A stretch of 64,000 bases of DNA from Limnoperna fortunei (GCA_944474755.1 OX104123.1:21022275-21086274); one strand, 5' to 3'. Numbered from the stretch's first letter, positions 29,131 through 43,681 are shown. Notes: generated by a model from the sequence alone, not told the origin. A program made the numbers and translations.

Positions 29131-30990
29131 ATAATCAAACCCAAGATTATCTGCTGAACCACCTATCGGACATCGGCAGCATAATGATTTTGAAAACCGA
29201 TGCTGAGTTTGTACTCATCAATCTTATGTGCAAGTCATATCTGTTTTTGATATTTAATTGTTAAAAAGAGAATTACAACTTACCTGACTGCCTTGTTATT
29301 TGTTATCAGTACAACAGTGACTGGACTTTCACTTTCTAATTTTAGAAACAAATTCAGTATGACTAATACCGAACAGAAGTAAATACGTACAACGACCCAT
29401 AGTACATGCAGCGATTTTTTTACTTTACAGTTATGTCTTAATAAACGCTTGATCGTTTAAATTTTAGTCATCTCAATTTAATATTTGAATTAAACTATTG
29501 GTTTGTATTTAAAAAAGTCTTTTAAACATTCAGAAATTTCAATGTGTTGTTTAATGTTAAAATATATATATTTTTTGTAATTTAGATGAACATGTTCTTA
29601 TTATAATATTGCTCATTTGTTTAACAACTACGTTAGCATTACATATTTTAGGACCACTTGGCTAATAGCTATATCAATTAACGCTCGACTGGCAGTTGAG
29701 CATTTGCAGTCTAGTCTTTACAAATTCTGAAATTGGAGTGTAACGTTCCGCATTTTTGGCAATAGCTGTAATGAGAACGGCAGCAATAATTTATATAAAG
29801 TGGTCTTGTAACAGAATAAATGCTTTTAACAAGTATCACGATGCGTTTTTATTTCATGTATGATGCTTTTAAGGGGATGCAGGACACCATCCGCCATTTT
29901 TGTGAAAATTTCTAAGTAGATAGAACATGTATGGTAAATTTCTAAGTAGATAGAACATGTATGGTAAATTTAATAATAATTTCTTTCATTTTAAACTCTA
30001 AATTTCCATAAAATTTAACATAATAATGAAAGTCTTATACCTATATTATTACATCAATTTATTAATGATTGAAATAAAAAGTTTTCGCATAAATGAGTTT
30101 GGTATTAAAAATATAATGAAAATATATTTTTTTAACATGGGAGTTAATTTTAACAAAAAATACATTTTTTGGCACTTTTTGACCAGTTATTTACCTATGG
30201 ACAAAATTTTAACTCAGAGACCCCTATTTATCTTTCCATCAATAAAATGTATACTAATTGCTTGACATCATGTTAAGAATTCATAAAATTTCATTGGACA
30301 GAATTTTTTGTTATCTTTTATTTATTGCTTTTGTATTCTCTTCTCTGTATAACCTATTAGAAAAATAAACTTTCTGTTCTCAATCCCTCGAAAATAAGCT
30401 ATGAAATCCTTATTTTTTATTTTTTATTATGTTCTTATAACTATATGGCGAATTTAAGAAAGTTCATTGACAAATTATTTTCAGTGAAAGTGTCATGCAT
30501 CCCTTTAATAATTATCGCGATGGTTTTAACAAGTATCGCGATAGAAAAATAGAAAAAAGCAAGTCGATAGGAACATTACACTTGTGACACGATCGGTCAG
30601 GTAGATGAAAAAAGCAAGGCGACGCTTTTTTTAAAAGTACGCCGATAGTTTTTACATTATGCATATGCATAAAGTTTTTTCATGTGATGCTTTTAACAAA
30701 TATCGCGATAGAAAAATATAAGCCGATAGAAACGTCACAATTATGACATGAACTGCCTCTGATAGAAGCAGCATATACAAACTATGTCTATAAGCCCTTG
30801 TGGGAAAAATGTTCTCCAGAGTGGCTGTTCCCTTATATTCCTTTACCTTGAAGTTGGATGGAAACATCAACATCTATTCTCTAGAAGCTGATCTGTGCGA
30901 ATTTAAATCGAAACAAGTAACGATTGCTTTTTCTTCCTTCTTGAAGACGGTAACTTTACGAGTTCTTCCACAGATACTAGTAGTTTTGAC
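29131..30990. other. AT-rich stretch with minor repeats
   Basis: No gene recognised. It contains an exact 30-bp doublet at 29911-29970 (TCTAAGTAGATAGAACATGT core). A diverged repeat around TTTTAACAAGTATCGCGATA occurs near 29825, 30522 and 30690. Confidence 0.5.
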
Positions 30991-31002
30991 AAGACAGCTT
31001 AA

Positions 31003-34000
31003 TTAAGAACATAAAATAATTAGACACATGTATGAAGAACCTGAAATAACTAGACAGTGGTATATAGAACCTAAAATAACCAGACAGAGGTATGTAGAAC
31101 CTGAAATAACTAGCCAGTGGTATATAGAACATGAAATAAATAGACAGAGGTATGTAGAACCTGAAATAACTAGCCAGTGGTACATAGAACATGAAATAAA
31201 TAGACAGAGGTATGTAGAACCTGAAATAACTAGCCAGTGGTACATAGAACATGAAATAACTAGAAAGAGGTATGTGGAACCTGAAATAACTAGACAGAGG
31301 TATGTAGAACATAAAATAAATAGACAGCGGTGTATAGAACATGAAATAACTAGATAGAGGCATGTAGAACCTGAAATAGCTAGACAGCGGTATATAGAAC
31401 CTGAAGTAACTAGACAGAGGTATGTAGAAAGCTAAATAACTAGACAGAGGTATGCTGAACAAGAAACAACAAGACAGAGGTATGTACATCCCAAAATAAC
31501 TATACAGAGATATGTAGAACCTGAAATAACTAGACAGCGGTATGTAGAACATGAAATAACTAGATAGAGGTATGTAGAACCTGAAATAACTAGACAGAGG
31601 TATGTAGAACCTGAAATAACTAGACAGAGGTATGTAGAACCTAAAATAATTAGACAGAGGTATGCTGAACATGAAATAACTAGACAGAGGTATGTAGAAC
31701 CTGAAATAACTAGACAGAGGTGTGTAGAACCTGAAATAACTAGACAGAGGTATGTAGGAAATAAAATATATAGACAGCGGTGTATAGAACATGAAATATC
31801 TAGATAGAGGCACGTAGAACCTGAAATAGCTAGACAGCGGTATATAGAACCTGATATAACTAGACAGAGGTATGAAGAAAGTGAAATAACTAGACAGAGG
31901 TATGTAGAACCTGAAATAACTAGACAGAGGTATGTAGAACCTGAAATAACTAGACAGTGGTGTGTAGAACCTGAAATAACTAGACAGAGGTATGTAGAAA
32001 ATAAAATAAATAGACAGCGGTGTATAGAACATGAAATATCTAGATAGAGGCACGTAGAACCTGAAATAGCTAGACAGCAGTATATAGAACCTGAAATAAC
32101 TAGACAGAGGTATGTAGAAAGTTAAATAACTAGACAGAGGTATGTTGAACATGAAAGAACTAGACAGAGGTATGTACATCCTGAAATAACTAGACAGAGA
32201 TATGTAGAACTTGAAATAACTAGACAGCGGTATGTAGAACCTGAAATAACTACAGAGGTATGTAGAACCTAAATTAACTAGACAGAGGTATGTAGAACAT
32301 GAAATAACTAGATAGAGGTATATAAAACCTGAAATAACTAGACAGCGGCTTGTAGAACCTGAAATAACTAGACAGAGGTATGTACAGCCTGAAATAACTA
32401 GACAGAGGTATGTAGAACATGAAACAACTAGACAGAGGTATGTACATCCTGAAATAACTAGATAGAGGTATGTAGAACCAGGAACAACTAGACAGAGGTA
32501 TATAGAACATGAAATAACCAGACAGAGGTATGTAGAACATGAAATAACTAGATAGATTTATGTAGAACATGAAATAACTAGACAGAGGTATGTACAACCT
32601 GAAATAACTAGACAGAGGTATGTAGAACCTAAAATAACTAGACAGAGGTATGTAGAACATGAAATAACTAGAAAGAGGTATGTAAAACCTGAAATAACTA
32701 GACAGCGGCTTGTAGAACCTGAAATAACTAGACAGAGGTATGTACAGCTTGAAATAACTAGACAGAGGTATGTTGAACATGAAACAACTAGACTGTGGTA
32801 TGTACATCCTGAAATAACTAGACAGAGGTATATAGAACATGAAATAACAAGACAGAGGTATGTAGAACATGAAATAACTAGATAGATGTATGTAGAACAT
32901 GAAATAACTAGACAGAGGTATGTAGAACCTGAAATAACTCGACAGAGGTATGGTCAACCTAAAATAACTAGACAGAGGTATGTAGAACCTGAAATAACTA
33001 GACAGAGGTATGTAGAACCTAAAATAACTAGATAGAGGTATGTAGAACATGAAATAACTAGATAGAGGTATGTAAAACATGAAATAACTAGATACGATAT
33101 GTAGAACATAAAATAACTAGATAGAGCTATGTAGAACATGAAATAACTAGATAGAGGTATGTAGAACCTGAATTAACTAGTCAGCGGTATGTAGAACCTG
33201 AAATAACTAGACAGAGGTATGTAGAACATGAAATAGCTAGACAGAGGTATGTAGAACCTAAAATAACTAGACAGAGGTATGTAGAACATGAAATAGCTAG
33301 ACAGAGGTATGTAGAACCTAAAATAACTAGATAGAGGTATGTAGAGCATAAATTAACTAGTCAGCGGTATGTAGAACATGAAATAGCTAGACAGAGGTAT
33401 GTAGAACATGAAATAACTAGATAGAGGTATGTAGAGCATAAATTAACTAGTCAGCGGTATGTAGAACATGAAATAGCTAGATAGACGAATGTAGAACATG
33501 AAACAACTAGACAGAGGTAAATAGAACCTAAAATAACTAGACAGCGGTATATAGAATATGAAATAACTAGATAGAGGTATGTAGAACCTGAAATAATTAG
33601 ACAGCGGTATATAGAACCTGATATAACTAGACAGAGGTATGAAGAAAGTGAAATAACTAGACAGGGGTATGTAGAACCTGAAATAACTAGATAGAGGTAT
33701 ATAGAACCTAAAATAACTAGACAGAGGTATGTAGAAAGTTAAATAACTAGACAGAGGTATGCTGAACATGAAACAACAAGACAGAGGTATGTACATCCCA
33801 AAATAACTATACAGAGATACCGTATGTAGAACCTGAAATAACTAGACAGCGGTATGTAGAACATGAAATAACTAGATAGAGGTATGTAGAACCTGAAATA
33901 ACAAGACAGCGGTATGTAGAACATGAAATAACTAGATAGAGGTATGTAGAACCTGAAATAACTAGACAGAGGTATGTAGAACCTGAAATAACTAGACAGA

Positions 34001-36112
34001 GGTATGTAGAACCTAAAATAACTAGACAGAGGTATGCTGAACATGAAATAACTAGACAGAGGTATGTAGAACCTGAAATAACTAGACGGAGGTGTGTAGA
34101 ACCTGAAATAACCAGACAGAGGTATGTAGAAAATAAAATATATAGACAGCGGTGCATAGAACATGAAATATCTAGATAGAGGCACGTAGAACCTAAAATA
34201 GCTAGACAGCGGTATATAGAACCTGAAATAACTAGACAGATGTATGTAGAAAGTTAAATACTAGACAGAGGTATGTTGAACATGAAACAATTAGACAGAG
34301 GTATGTACATCCTGAAATAACTAGACAGAGATATGTAGAAACTGAAATAACTAGACAGCGGTATGTACAACATGAAATAACTAGATAGAAGTATGTAGAA
34401 CCTGAAATAACTAGACAGAGGTATGTAGAACCTAAATTAACTAGACAGAGGTATGTAGAACATGAAATAACTAGATAGAGGTATATAAAACCTGAAATAA
34501 CTAGACAGCGGTATGTAGAACCTGAAATAACTAGACAGAGGTATGTACAGCCTGAAATAACTAGACAGAGTAATGTAGAACCTGAAATAACTAGATAGAG
34601 GTATATAGAACATGAAATAACCAGACAGAGCAGAGGTATGTAGAACCTGAAATGACTAGACAGAGGTATGTAGAACCTAAAATAACTAGACAGAGGTATG
34701 TAGAACATGAAATAACTAGATAGAGGTATTTAAAACCTGAAATAACTAGACAGCGGCTTGTAGAACCTGAAATAACTAGACAGAGGTATGTACAGCCTGA
34801 AATAACTAGACAGAGGTATGTTGAACATGAAACAACTACACAGAGGTATGTACATCCTGAAATAACTAGATAGAGGTATGTAAAACCTGAAATAACTAGA
34901 CAGCGGTATGTAGAACCTGAAATAACTAGACAGAGGTATGTACAGCCTGAAATAACTAGACAGAGGTATGTTGAACATGAAACAACTAGACATAGGTATG
35001 TACATCCTGAAATAACTAGACAGAGGTATATAGAACATGAAATAACCAGACAGAGGTATGTAGAACATGAAATAACTAGATAGATGTATGTAGAACATGA
35101 AATAACTAGACAGAGGTATGTAGAACCTGAAATAACTAGACAGAGGTATGTAGAACCTAAAATAACTAGACAGAGGTATGTTGAACCTGAAATAACTAGA
35201 CAGAGTTATGTAGAACCTAAAATAACTAGACAGGGGTATGTAGAACCTGAAATAACTAGATAGAGGTATGTAAAACCTGAAATAACTAGACAGCGGTATG
35301 TAGAACATGAAATAACTAGACTGTGGTATATAGAACATGAAATAACTAGATACGATATGTAGAACATAAAATAACTAGACAGAGGTATGTAGAACATGAA
35401 ATAACTAGATAGAGGTATGTAGAGCATAAATTAACTAGACAGAGGTATGTAGAACCTGAAATAACTAGACAGAGGTATGTAGAACCTAAAATAACTAGAC
35501 AGGGGTATGTAGAACCTGAAATAACTAGATAGAGGTATGTAAAACCTGAAATAACTAGACAGCGGTATGTAGAACATGAAATAACTAGACTGTGGTATAT
35601 AGAACATGAAATAACTAGATACGATATGTAGAACATAAAATAACTAGACAGAGGTATGTAGAACATGAAATAGCTAGACAGAGGTATGTAGAACATGAAA
35701 TAACTAGATAGAGGTATGTAGAGCATAAATTAACTAGTCAGCGGTATGTAGAACATGAAATAGCTAGATAGACGAATGTAGAACATGAAAAAACTAGACA
35801 GAGGTAAATAGAACCTAAAATAACTAGACAGCGGTATATAGAATATGAAATAACTAGATAGAGGTATGTAGAACATGAAATAACTAGACAGAGGTATGTA
35901 GAACCTGATATAACTAGACAGAGGTATGAAGAAAGTGAAATAACTAGACAGAGGTATGTAGAACCTGAAATAACTAGATAGAGGTATATAGAACCTAAAA
36001 TAACTAGACAGCGGTATATAGAACATGAAATAACTAGATAGAGGTATGTACAACATGAAATAACTAGACAGAGGTATGTAGAAGCTGAAATAACTAGACA
36101 GAGGTATGTATA
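31003..36112. repeat. 5.1-kb array of a 30-bp minisatellite (orientation A)
   Basis: About 170 units of AACTAGACAGAGGTATGTAG plus AACCTGAAAT. Variants (TAGATAGAGG, GACAGCGG, ACATGAAA) recur in the same order in blocks, e.g. 32276-32560 and 34436-34720, showing higher-order duplications. Because 30 is divisible by three, long open frames (up to 400 codons of FYIPLSSYFR) arise on the minus strand. They are judged non-genic. Confidence 0.97.
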
Positions 36113-37195
36113 TTTTAGCTTGATAAGAGTAAAAACGTAAGCCAAAATAACGAATGACGAGATTCCCATTAAAAATGTACTTCTTCATTAAATATTTGAT
36201 TCTTTTAATTTACACGGGTAAACATTGTGAAAAAAACTGTGTGCGGGTTACAAATCTAATAATAGATTTGCACGATGTCAACCCTACCCGATCATTCCAG
36301 TAAAAGTACATTTTGACCCAATTAATTTAGCAACACGTTAAAAATTATTTATGAAAAATTTAAGTTGTTTATTCATGTTGTTGGATTAATTTATTTATTA
36401 AAACATGGGTAGGTTACAAGTATTTATTGAATTATTTTCAAGTTTGTCTAATTAATGTTTACGTTTGAAAAAGCAAGAGACAGAGTACGTTGATCACCAG
36501 TTCAAATAAACAATACCACCAAAAACCAAAAAAAATGAAGTACATTTACTCTTAAAACTCCACGCGTACCAATTTTTAAATCGGTATTTATTATTGTAAC
36601 TGCAGTTTTGGTCTGGGCGAGATGTTTATAATTGTACACTCTAAAACATAACAGACAAACAGACTTTGTGTGATTTTTAGATTATTTTTTAATTACATTT
36701 TTACATTTTCTGTCTAGAAATACGGATAACCTTTTAATTTGATTTGATTTATTCATCACAATTGGTGCGATGCACTCGAATAGCAATCGGACGGTGCGCT
36801 CGAGTTAGTTTTCACTATTTTAATTATCTCAAGGGGAGATAACTATGCGTCGTCTTTTTCTCCTTTTTTATCCAATACTTCTTTATTTTTTTTTTCGTTA
36901 ACTTTAAATAACGATTTAAAATTTATACAGCATAAAAACAAACTGTTTAGGTGCTTATGCTGTTTTATTTTACTCATGAACATTTTTTCTTTATAAGTAA
37001 TTTTTCAAATGAAAAAGATAGCTCTTACCCTCATCTTTACTCCATACTGTTGTTGAGGAAATATATTTTTATATTTTATGAGCTTTGATGGGGAAAACCC
37101 CGACTTCTCAGAAAACACAATAGAATATCACAGGTCATAGAAAAAAATAAATGTTTGTATTCAATCATCATAAATAATGGTTAACAGAATCCCAA
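36113..37195. other. AT-rich stretch without recognisable gene
   Basis: Spacer between two arrays. No coding or repeat structure was recognised. Confidence 0.5.
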
Positions 37196-37860
37196 AATCA
37201 TAGGCTAGAAAAAAATTTATGTGGGGACACAGGTGTTGTTTATGAGCAGAAGACTGGTTAGAGGGCTGGCTTGTAACACTGAGATACCCTGTGGTGACAC
37301 AGGTGTTGTTCATGATCAGCGTACTTGTTAGAGGGCTGGCTTGTAACGCTGAGATGCCCTGTGGGGACACATGTGTTGTTCATGATCAGCGTACTGGTTA
37401 GAGGGCTGGCTTGTAACACTAAGATACCCTGTGGGGACACAGGTGTTGTTTATGAGCAGAAGACTGGTTAGAGGGCTGGCTTGTAACACTAAGATGCCCT
37501 GTTGGGTCACAGGTGTTGTTCATGATCAGCGTACTGGTTAGAGGGCTGGCTTGTAACACTGAGATACCTTGTGGGGACACATGTGTTGTTCATGATCAGC
37601 GTACTGGTTAAAAGGGCTGGCTTGAAACACTGAGATACCATGTCGGGATACAGATGTTGTTCATGATCAGAGTGGTTGCTTGTAACACTGAGATGCCCTG
37701 TGGGGACACAGGTGTTGTTCATGATCAGCGTACTGGTTAGAGGGCTGGCTTGTAACACTGAGATGCCATGTAGGCATACAGGTGTTGTTCATGATCAGAG
37801 GGCTGGCTTGTAACACTAAGAAGCCCTGTGGGGACACAGGTGTTGTTCATGATCTACATT
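37196..37860. repeat. 70-bp minisatellite
   Basis: About nine units of GGGGACACAGGTGTTGTTCA, TGATCAGCGTACTGGTTAGA and GGGCTGGCTTGTAACACTGA. Some copies lack the GCGTACTGGTTA part. Minus-strand frames of 60-83 codons come from the array. Confidence 0.95.
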
Positions 37861-38138
37861 ACCAAGTTTTTGTTAATGGGGAGACTTTAAAATTCCAAGA
37901 GGGCAAAGATGTACATTGTATATAATGTAATACCAGCTAAAGTACATTTTCTCTTAAATTGTAAATTAATGATTTTCTTTAATTTCAAAATAAATTATTG
38001 AAAATTCTTGTTTTAATGAGCAGAAAGCTTACCGTTAAAGTTGTTACAGTCTGAGAATCCTCTGCCTGTCCAACATTTTTTTTTGAATATGTCAAAGAAT
38101 TTTCGGACTAAGGTTGTGAAAATGGGATTTTTCAACAG

Positions 38139-38324
38139 TGTTTTATGTATCATGGCATCTAGTTTTTATTGGAGTAGAAATCTTGAGTATCCAGTCTTGG
38201 CATTCTACAAGAAAAACTTCATTCTGGTCAATGAAGATTGGACAGAACACACTCAGAAAGCAATAGGGATCTAACTCGCAACCAACCTTAAGTGTTGACA
38301 GGCCAGTGATCAATTGTAGATAAA
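38139..38324 (-). mobile_element. Degenerate SINE copy
   Basis: ATGGCATCTAGTTTTTATTG and AGTGTTGACAGGCCAGTGAT correspond, with many mismatches, to the body and head of the SINE at 42617. The 3' tail is not evident. Confidence 0.5.
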
Positions 38325-38750
38325 ACAAGTGTGGACACAGAAAAATGTCTCGCCTGCATTCCGCATCAGTAACGAAAAAACTTACGTCATGAGCATCACG
38401 TAAATAGCATTAAACTGTTATCAATTAAAATATAAAATGCATGGTTACAGAGAAACTGACCTAATCCGAAAACTTTAATGCAATCACTGGACTGTGAAAT
38501 TAAGGTCAAGGTCAGGTGAAACCTACCAGGCAGTCATGTAATATTCATCAGCAACCTATATACCCAATAATGTCATCCAACCTGCATGGTTTCAGAGGAA
38601 CCGCCTTAATCCAAAAACTTTTAAAGTAGTCGCTTGACGGTGAAATTGAGGTCAAAGGTGAGGTGAGAGGTGACTGATAACTAGACTGCCACTAGACCAA
38701 ATTTGATGGACCTAGGGCTTAGACTTATAAAGATATTGAGCAAGATGTCA
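38325..38750. repeat. Left copy of a ~400-bp direct repeat
   Basis: Starts ACAAGTGTGGACACAGAAAA and is repeated at 41383-41925, 3058 bp away. Inside, a ~130-bp subunit (GGTCAGGTGAAACCTACCAG, CATTCATCAGCAACCTATA) occurs more than once. Confidence 0.8.
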
Positions 38751-41382
38751 AAGTGTTGACACCGCCTGTTGTTCTTTCAAGTGTTATTCTTTATATAGTG
38801 AAATTTTGTTTGTCTAAATCCAGATTATTTGTATTCGTCTCTTAACCTAAGGCGTTTTTTTGTTCTTTCGTTAACCTTGTTTTTTTCTTTTGATAATGGA
38901 ATTTTAATGCACAATTAAAGAACAGCAAATGAAGTTTTTAATTAGCATGTTATAAAGCTCTGCAATAAAAAAGACTATCTTCTTACACAGATATTGTGAA
39001 CATATTTTTATCTTTGATTTCCTCCATCTGTAATCTTCTTTGTTCGTCTAGAAATAGAAACCCCCCACCCCACCCCCACCCCCCCAACCACCCAAAAAAT
39101 AAATGAATTGAAAAAACTATATATACCAAGTTTAATTACCTATAAATTGTGTTTGAAAAGTTCATTTATTTTGTGACTTTCAAACATGTCTATTCATGGA
39201 AAAGTTCTTGTTTGTTAATTTTAAAGTTTCTTTAAAACGTACACGCATATAGAAATTGAAATGCTCTGTTATATATTTAAATGGAGTTTATAAAGGGTTC
39301 TAAAAATCCGATACATGTCGCCCTAAACCTAATTACTCACCATGCAATTCCCTTTTATATAATCTTTGGTCTTTCTTCTTGGCTCTAGTCTGAAGTACAA
39401 AGGAAAACCAAATTAGAACAAAACATTAAACAATTCCTTGCTCTACCTCAGAAATGAAAAATATATGTACCCAATATTGTTTCCGATACATTATACTTGA
39501 AATGTTCGATTTTTTTTTGTTATTTCCACACATGTCAATTGATGAAACAGTTATGTGATTTTAAGTGTTATTCCCAAAATAGTGCAGTGTCTTAATCCAT
39601 AATTTGTAATCGTATTTGACCTTTGAGTCTTGTTCAGTTTCCTGGCTACTTTTCTTTTAGATAAGGAAATTGTAATGCATATAAGGATATTCAAATGAAA
39701 GTTTAATTAACAGGTTTTTAATTTCTGAAATAAAACGGACCATATTCTTAACCAGATATTTTGGACATATTTTCTTCCCTCAGTTCCTCCAAAGTAAAAA
39801 TGAATAAAAAATTACTATCAAGTCTTATTTCTATACATTATGCTTGAAATGTTTTTTGTGAGACTGATATTTGTCTTTTAAAGCAACAGTTCTGTGGTCC
39901 TTTCAAGTGTTATTCTTTATATAGTGAACCTTTGTTTGACTAAATTTAGATTTGTAATCGTCTCTTGACTTTAGGCTTTTTTGTTCTTTTCCATTAGCTT
40001 GTTTTTATCTTTCCATAAAGAAATTGTAATGCACAATTAAAGGTCTTAAAATGAAGTTTTAATTAATAGGTAATAAAGCCCTAAAATAAAAAAGACACTT
40101 TTTTCCCAGATATTGTTGACATATTTAATTCTATGAGTTCCTCCATCTGTAATAGTATTTCTTTGTCTATAAATAGAAATCCAAAAATAAGTGCATTAAA
40201 AATTATATGTACCAAGTCTTATTTTGTATACATTATGTTTGAAAGGTTAATTTTTGTGAGATTTTGAAACTTGTCTATTAAAGGAACAGATCCGTTGTCC
40301 TTTCAAGTGTTATTCGTTATAAGGTGAAGCTTTTGTTTGTCTAAATCCAGAAGCATCAGTGAACTTTCGGTTCTGTTAGTTCCTTTTTCATTTAGATGCA
40401 ATGCACATTTAAGATATAAAAGTAAAAATGTTAATAAACAGGTTCTTGAGCTCTGACATTAAACGGACCATATTCTTACCCAGATATTGTGAACATATTT
40501 CTTTCTTCGAGTTTCTCCATCTGTAATCTTCTTTCGTCGTCTATAAATAGAAAACCCCAATATATAAATGAATAGAAAATTATTTTGTACCATGTCTTAT
40601 TTTGCGTACATTATGCTTAAAATGTTGGGTTTTTGTTAGACTTTGATATTTGTCCATTAAAGGAACAGTTTTGTTGTCCTTACAAGTAATGTTCTTTATA
40701 TAGTGAACTCTCTGTTTGTCTAAATCAAGATTTGTAAGCATCCCTTGACTTTGGGCTTTTTTGTTCTTTCATTAAGCTTGCTTATTTTCTTTTGATAATG
40801 AAATTGTAATGCACAATTAAATGAAGGTTTAATTAACAGGTTCTTAAGCCTTGAGATGTAAGTGACCATCTTCTTGCCCAGATATTGTCGACATAATTTC
40901 TTTCTTTGAGTTTCCCCATCTACACACTTCTTACATCATCTATAAAAAAATTAACAAAAAAAAACTTAATGAATTAGAAAAATACATTTTAAGTTTTATT
41001 ACCTATAAATTTTATTTCAAGGGCATTTATTTTGTGACTTTTATACATATCTATTGGAAAGTCCTTGTAATGTCAAGAGTGTTTCTTAAAATATTACACT
41101 TTCGGATATGGAAATTGAATTGCTCATTTAAAGATATTCAAATGAAATCTTAACCGCTTCTTGAGCTCTGAAATAAATCAAGACTATATTGAAGAAACAG
41201 TTCTGTTGTCTTTTCCAAGTGTTATTCGTAAAATAGTGAACCTTTTGTTTGTCCAGATTTGTAATCATCCCTGGACTTTCTGTTCTATTCCGTTTCTTTG
41301 CTTTTTCATATAGATACTGAAATTTTAATGCACATTTTGAGATATTCAAATGAATGATTAACAAGTACTAAAAATTTTGAAT
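38751..41382. repeat. Degenerate tandem block of ~380-bp units
   Basis: About six diverged copies of a unit containing CAAGTGTTATTCTTTATATA, TAATGCACAATTAAAG and CAGATATTGTGAACATATTT. Anchor positions are near 38766, 39560, 39899, 40298, 40676 and 41210. No coding capacity. Confidence 0.8.
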
Positions 41383-41925
41383 ACAAGTGTGGACACAGAA
41401 AAATGTCTCCCCTGCAGTCCACATCAGTAACGAAAAAATTACGTCATAAGTATTACGTAAATAGCATTAAATTGTTACGTTATTTAAAAATATACAAAGC
41501 ATGGTTACAGAGAAACGGACATAATCCATAAACTTGTATGTAGTAACTGGACCATAAAATTGAAGTCATGGTCAGGTGAAACCTACCAGTCAGTCATGTA
41601 CCATTCATCAGCAACCTATACACCAAATATTGTCATCGTACCATGCATGGATACAGAGGAACTGCCCTAATCCAAAAATTTGAACGTGGTTGCTGGGCCG
41701 TGAAATTGTGGTGAAGGTCAGTTGACACCTACCAGAGAGTTATGTACTATTCATAAGCAACCTATATACAAAATATTTTCTCCTACCATGCATGGTTAGA
41801 GAGGAACTGCCCTAATACAAAAACATTACGCAGTCAAGGTCAGGTGACAGGTTACTGACTGGCACGTACTCTTCATAAGCTACCACTGGACCAAATCTGA
41901 TAAACCTTTGGCTTTAGCTTTCAAA
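41383..41925. repeat. Right copy of the ~400-bp direct repeat
   Basis: Matches 38325-38750 with moderate divergence and contains an additional ~130-bp subunit copy. Confidence 0.8.
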
Positions 41926-42267
41926 TATAAAGCAATATGTCCATGTATTGATGCCACCGGATTCCCATATATATGTCTATGCTGCTGCGACTATCGACAT
42001 AAAAACCGTATTCTTACCAGATGTTGTGGACATATTTTCTTCATCTGTAATCTTCTAACTTCATCTTTAAATAGAAGCCAAATAAATGAATGAATTGAGA
42101 AGTATATTGACCAAGTTTTATTTCCTATACATAAGGTTGAATTTATTTTGTGACTTTTATAAATTTTTACATTGAAATTAAAATGTGTTTTATTGCCACT
42201 TAAGCAATTTTTAAGTTCTATCATTTGTGTGACTTTGATACATGACTATTGAACACTTCAGCAGCTA

Positions 42268-43514
42268 TATCATGACATCAAGTTATTTGGGGATGAAGTT
42301 GACCATATTCTATCATGACATCAAGTTGTTATTTGGGGATGAATCTGGCCATATTCTATAATTACATCAAGTTGTTATTTGGGGATGAAGCTGACCAAAT
42401 TCTATCATGACATCAAGTTGTTATTTGGGGATGAAGCTGACAATATTCTATCATGACATCAAGTTGTTATTTGGGGATGAAGCTGACCATATTCTATCAT
42501 GACATCAAGTTGTTATTTGGGGATGAAGTTGACCATATTCTATAATGACATCAAGTTGTTATTTGGGGATGAAGCTGACCATATTCTATCATGGCATTAA
42601 GTTGTTATTGGGGATGGTTGTTTTTGTTTGTTTGAATGGTGTTTTAACGCCACTTTCAGCAATTTTTCAGCTATTTCATGGCGTCCAGTTTTTATTGGGG
42701 GAGGAAACCGGAGTACCCGGAGAGAACCCCCGACCTGCGGTAGGAAAACTGGCAATCCTTGTCAATTAAGATTGGAGTCGAGTACACCCTGCCTGCAGTT
42801 AGAATCGAACCCGCAATCTCAGAGTTGACAGACCAGTTGATCAATAGTAGACGAACTACCTTGACCACTCGGCCACCGAGGCCCGTATTTTGGGATGAAG
42901 CTGACCATATTCTGTAATGACATTAAGTTGTTATTTGGGGATGAAGCTGACAATATTCTATCATGACATCAAGTTGTTATTTGGGGATGAAGCTGAAAAT
43001 ATTCTATCATGGCATTAAGTTGTTATCTGGGGATGAAGCTGACCTTATTCTATAATGACATTAAGTTGTTATTTGGGGATGAAGCTGACCATATTCTATC
43101 ATGGCATTAAGTTGTTATCTGGGGATGAAGCTGACCTTATTCTATAATGACATTAAGTTGTTATTTGGGGATGAAGCTGACCATATTCTATCATGGCATT
43201 AAGTTGTTATTTGGGGATGAGGCTGACCATATTCTATCATGGCATTAAGTTGTTATTTGGGGATGAAGCTGACCTTATTCTATAATGACATTAAGTTGTT
43301 ATTTGGGGATGAAGCTGACCATATTCTATCATGGCATTAAGTTGTTATTTGGGGATGAAGCTGACCTTATTCTATAATGACATTAAGTTGTTATTTGGGG
43401 ATGAAGCTGACCATATTCTATCATGGCATTAAGTTGTTATTTGGGGATGAAGCTGACCATATTCTATTATGACATTAAGTTGTTATTTGGGGATGAAGCT
43501 GACCATATTCTATA
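42268..43514. repeat. 46-bp minisatellite, split by a SINE
   Basis: Units of CATGACATCAAGTTGTTATT plus TGGGGATGAAGCTGACCATA. Left of the SINE the CATCAAG variant dominates; right of it the CATTAAG variant dominates, alternating between CATGGCATTAAG and AATGACATTAAG. Confidence 0.95.
42617..42885 (-). mobile_element. tRNA-headed SINE, full-length, inside the 46-bp array
   Basis: Minus-strand element with box A TGGCCGAGTGG and box B GGTTCGATTC. The body contains CTCTCCGGGTACTCCGGTTT and the end is GTTAAAACACCATTC plus a CAAACAAA tail. Flanking TATTGGGGATG and TATTTTGGGATG are consistent with a duplicated target in the minisatellite. Confidence 0.9.
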
Positions 43515-43677
43515 CACTTGGCTTTATGGGGTTTTTTTGACACTTTCATTCACATTTAGAGATTGAAATTGAAATGCATTATATATTTAAAAGTTTTTAA
43601 AAGTTCATTAAATAAAATATACATTAGACTTTAACAATATTGAAATTAAAATGATTTGTTTTTGGATTCTTACTACT

Positions 43678-43681
43678 AAAA

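Noticed and set aside
30750..30850. Protein-like plus frame near 30752-30845
   Set aside because: Short, no recognised family, no clear splice sites in phase; kept only as a curiosity.
30977..32179. A 400-codon minus-strand open frame (and similar ones at 32274-33080 and 34730-35338)
   Set aside because: Purely the 30-bp minisatellite read in frame. The period is divisible by three, so openness is expected. No signal, start context or non-repeat domain.
42617..42885. A functional tRNA gene (box A and B present)
   Set aside because: The head is followed by a SINE body and CAAA tail, and the tRNA fold is degraded. It is a SINE.
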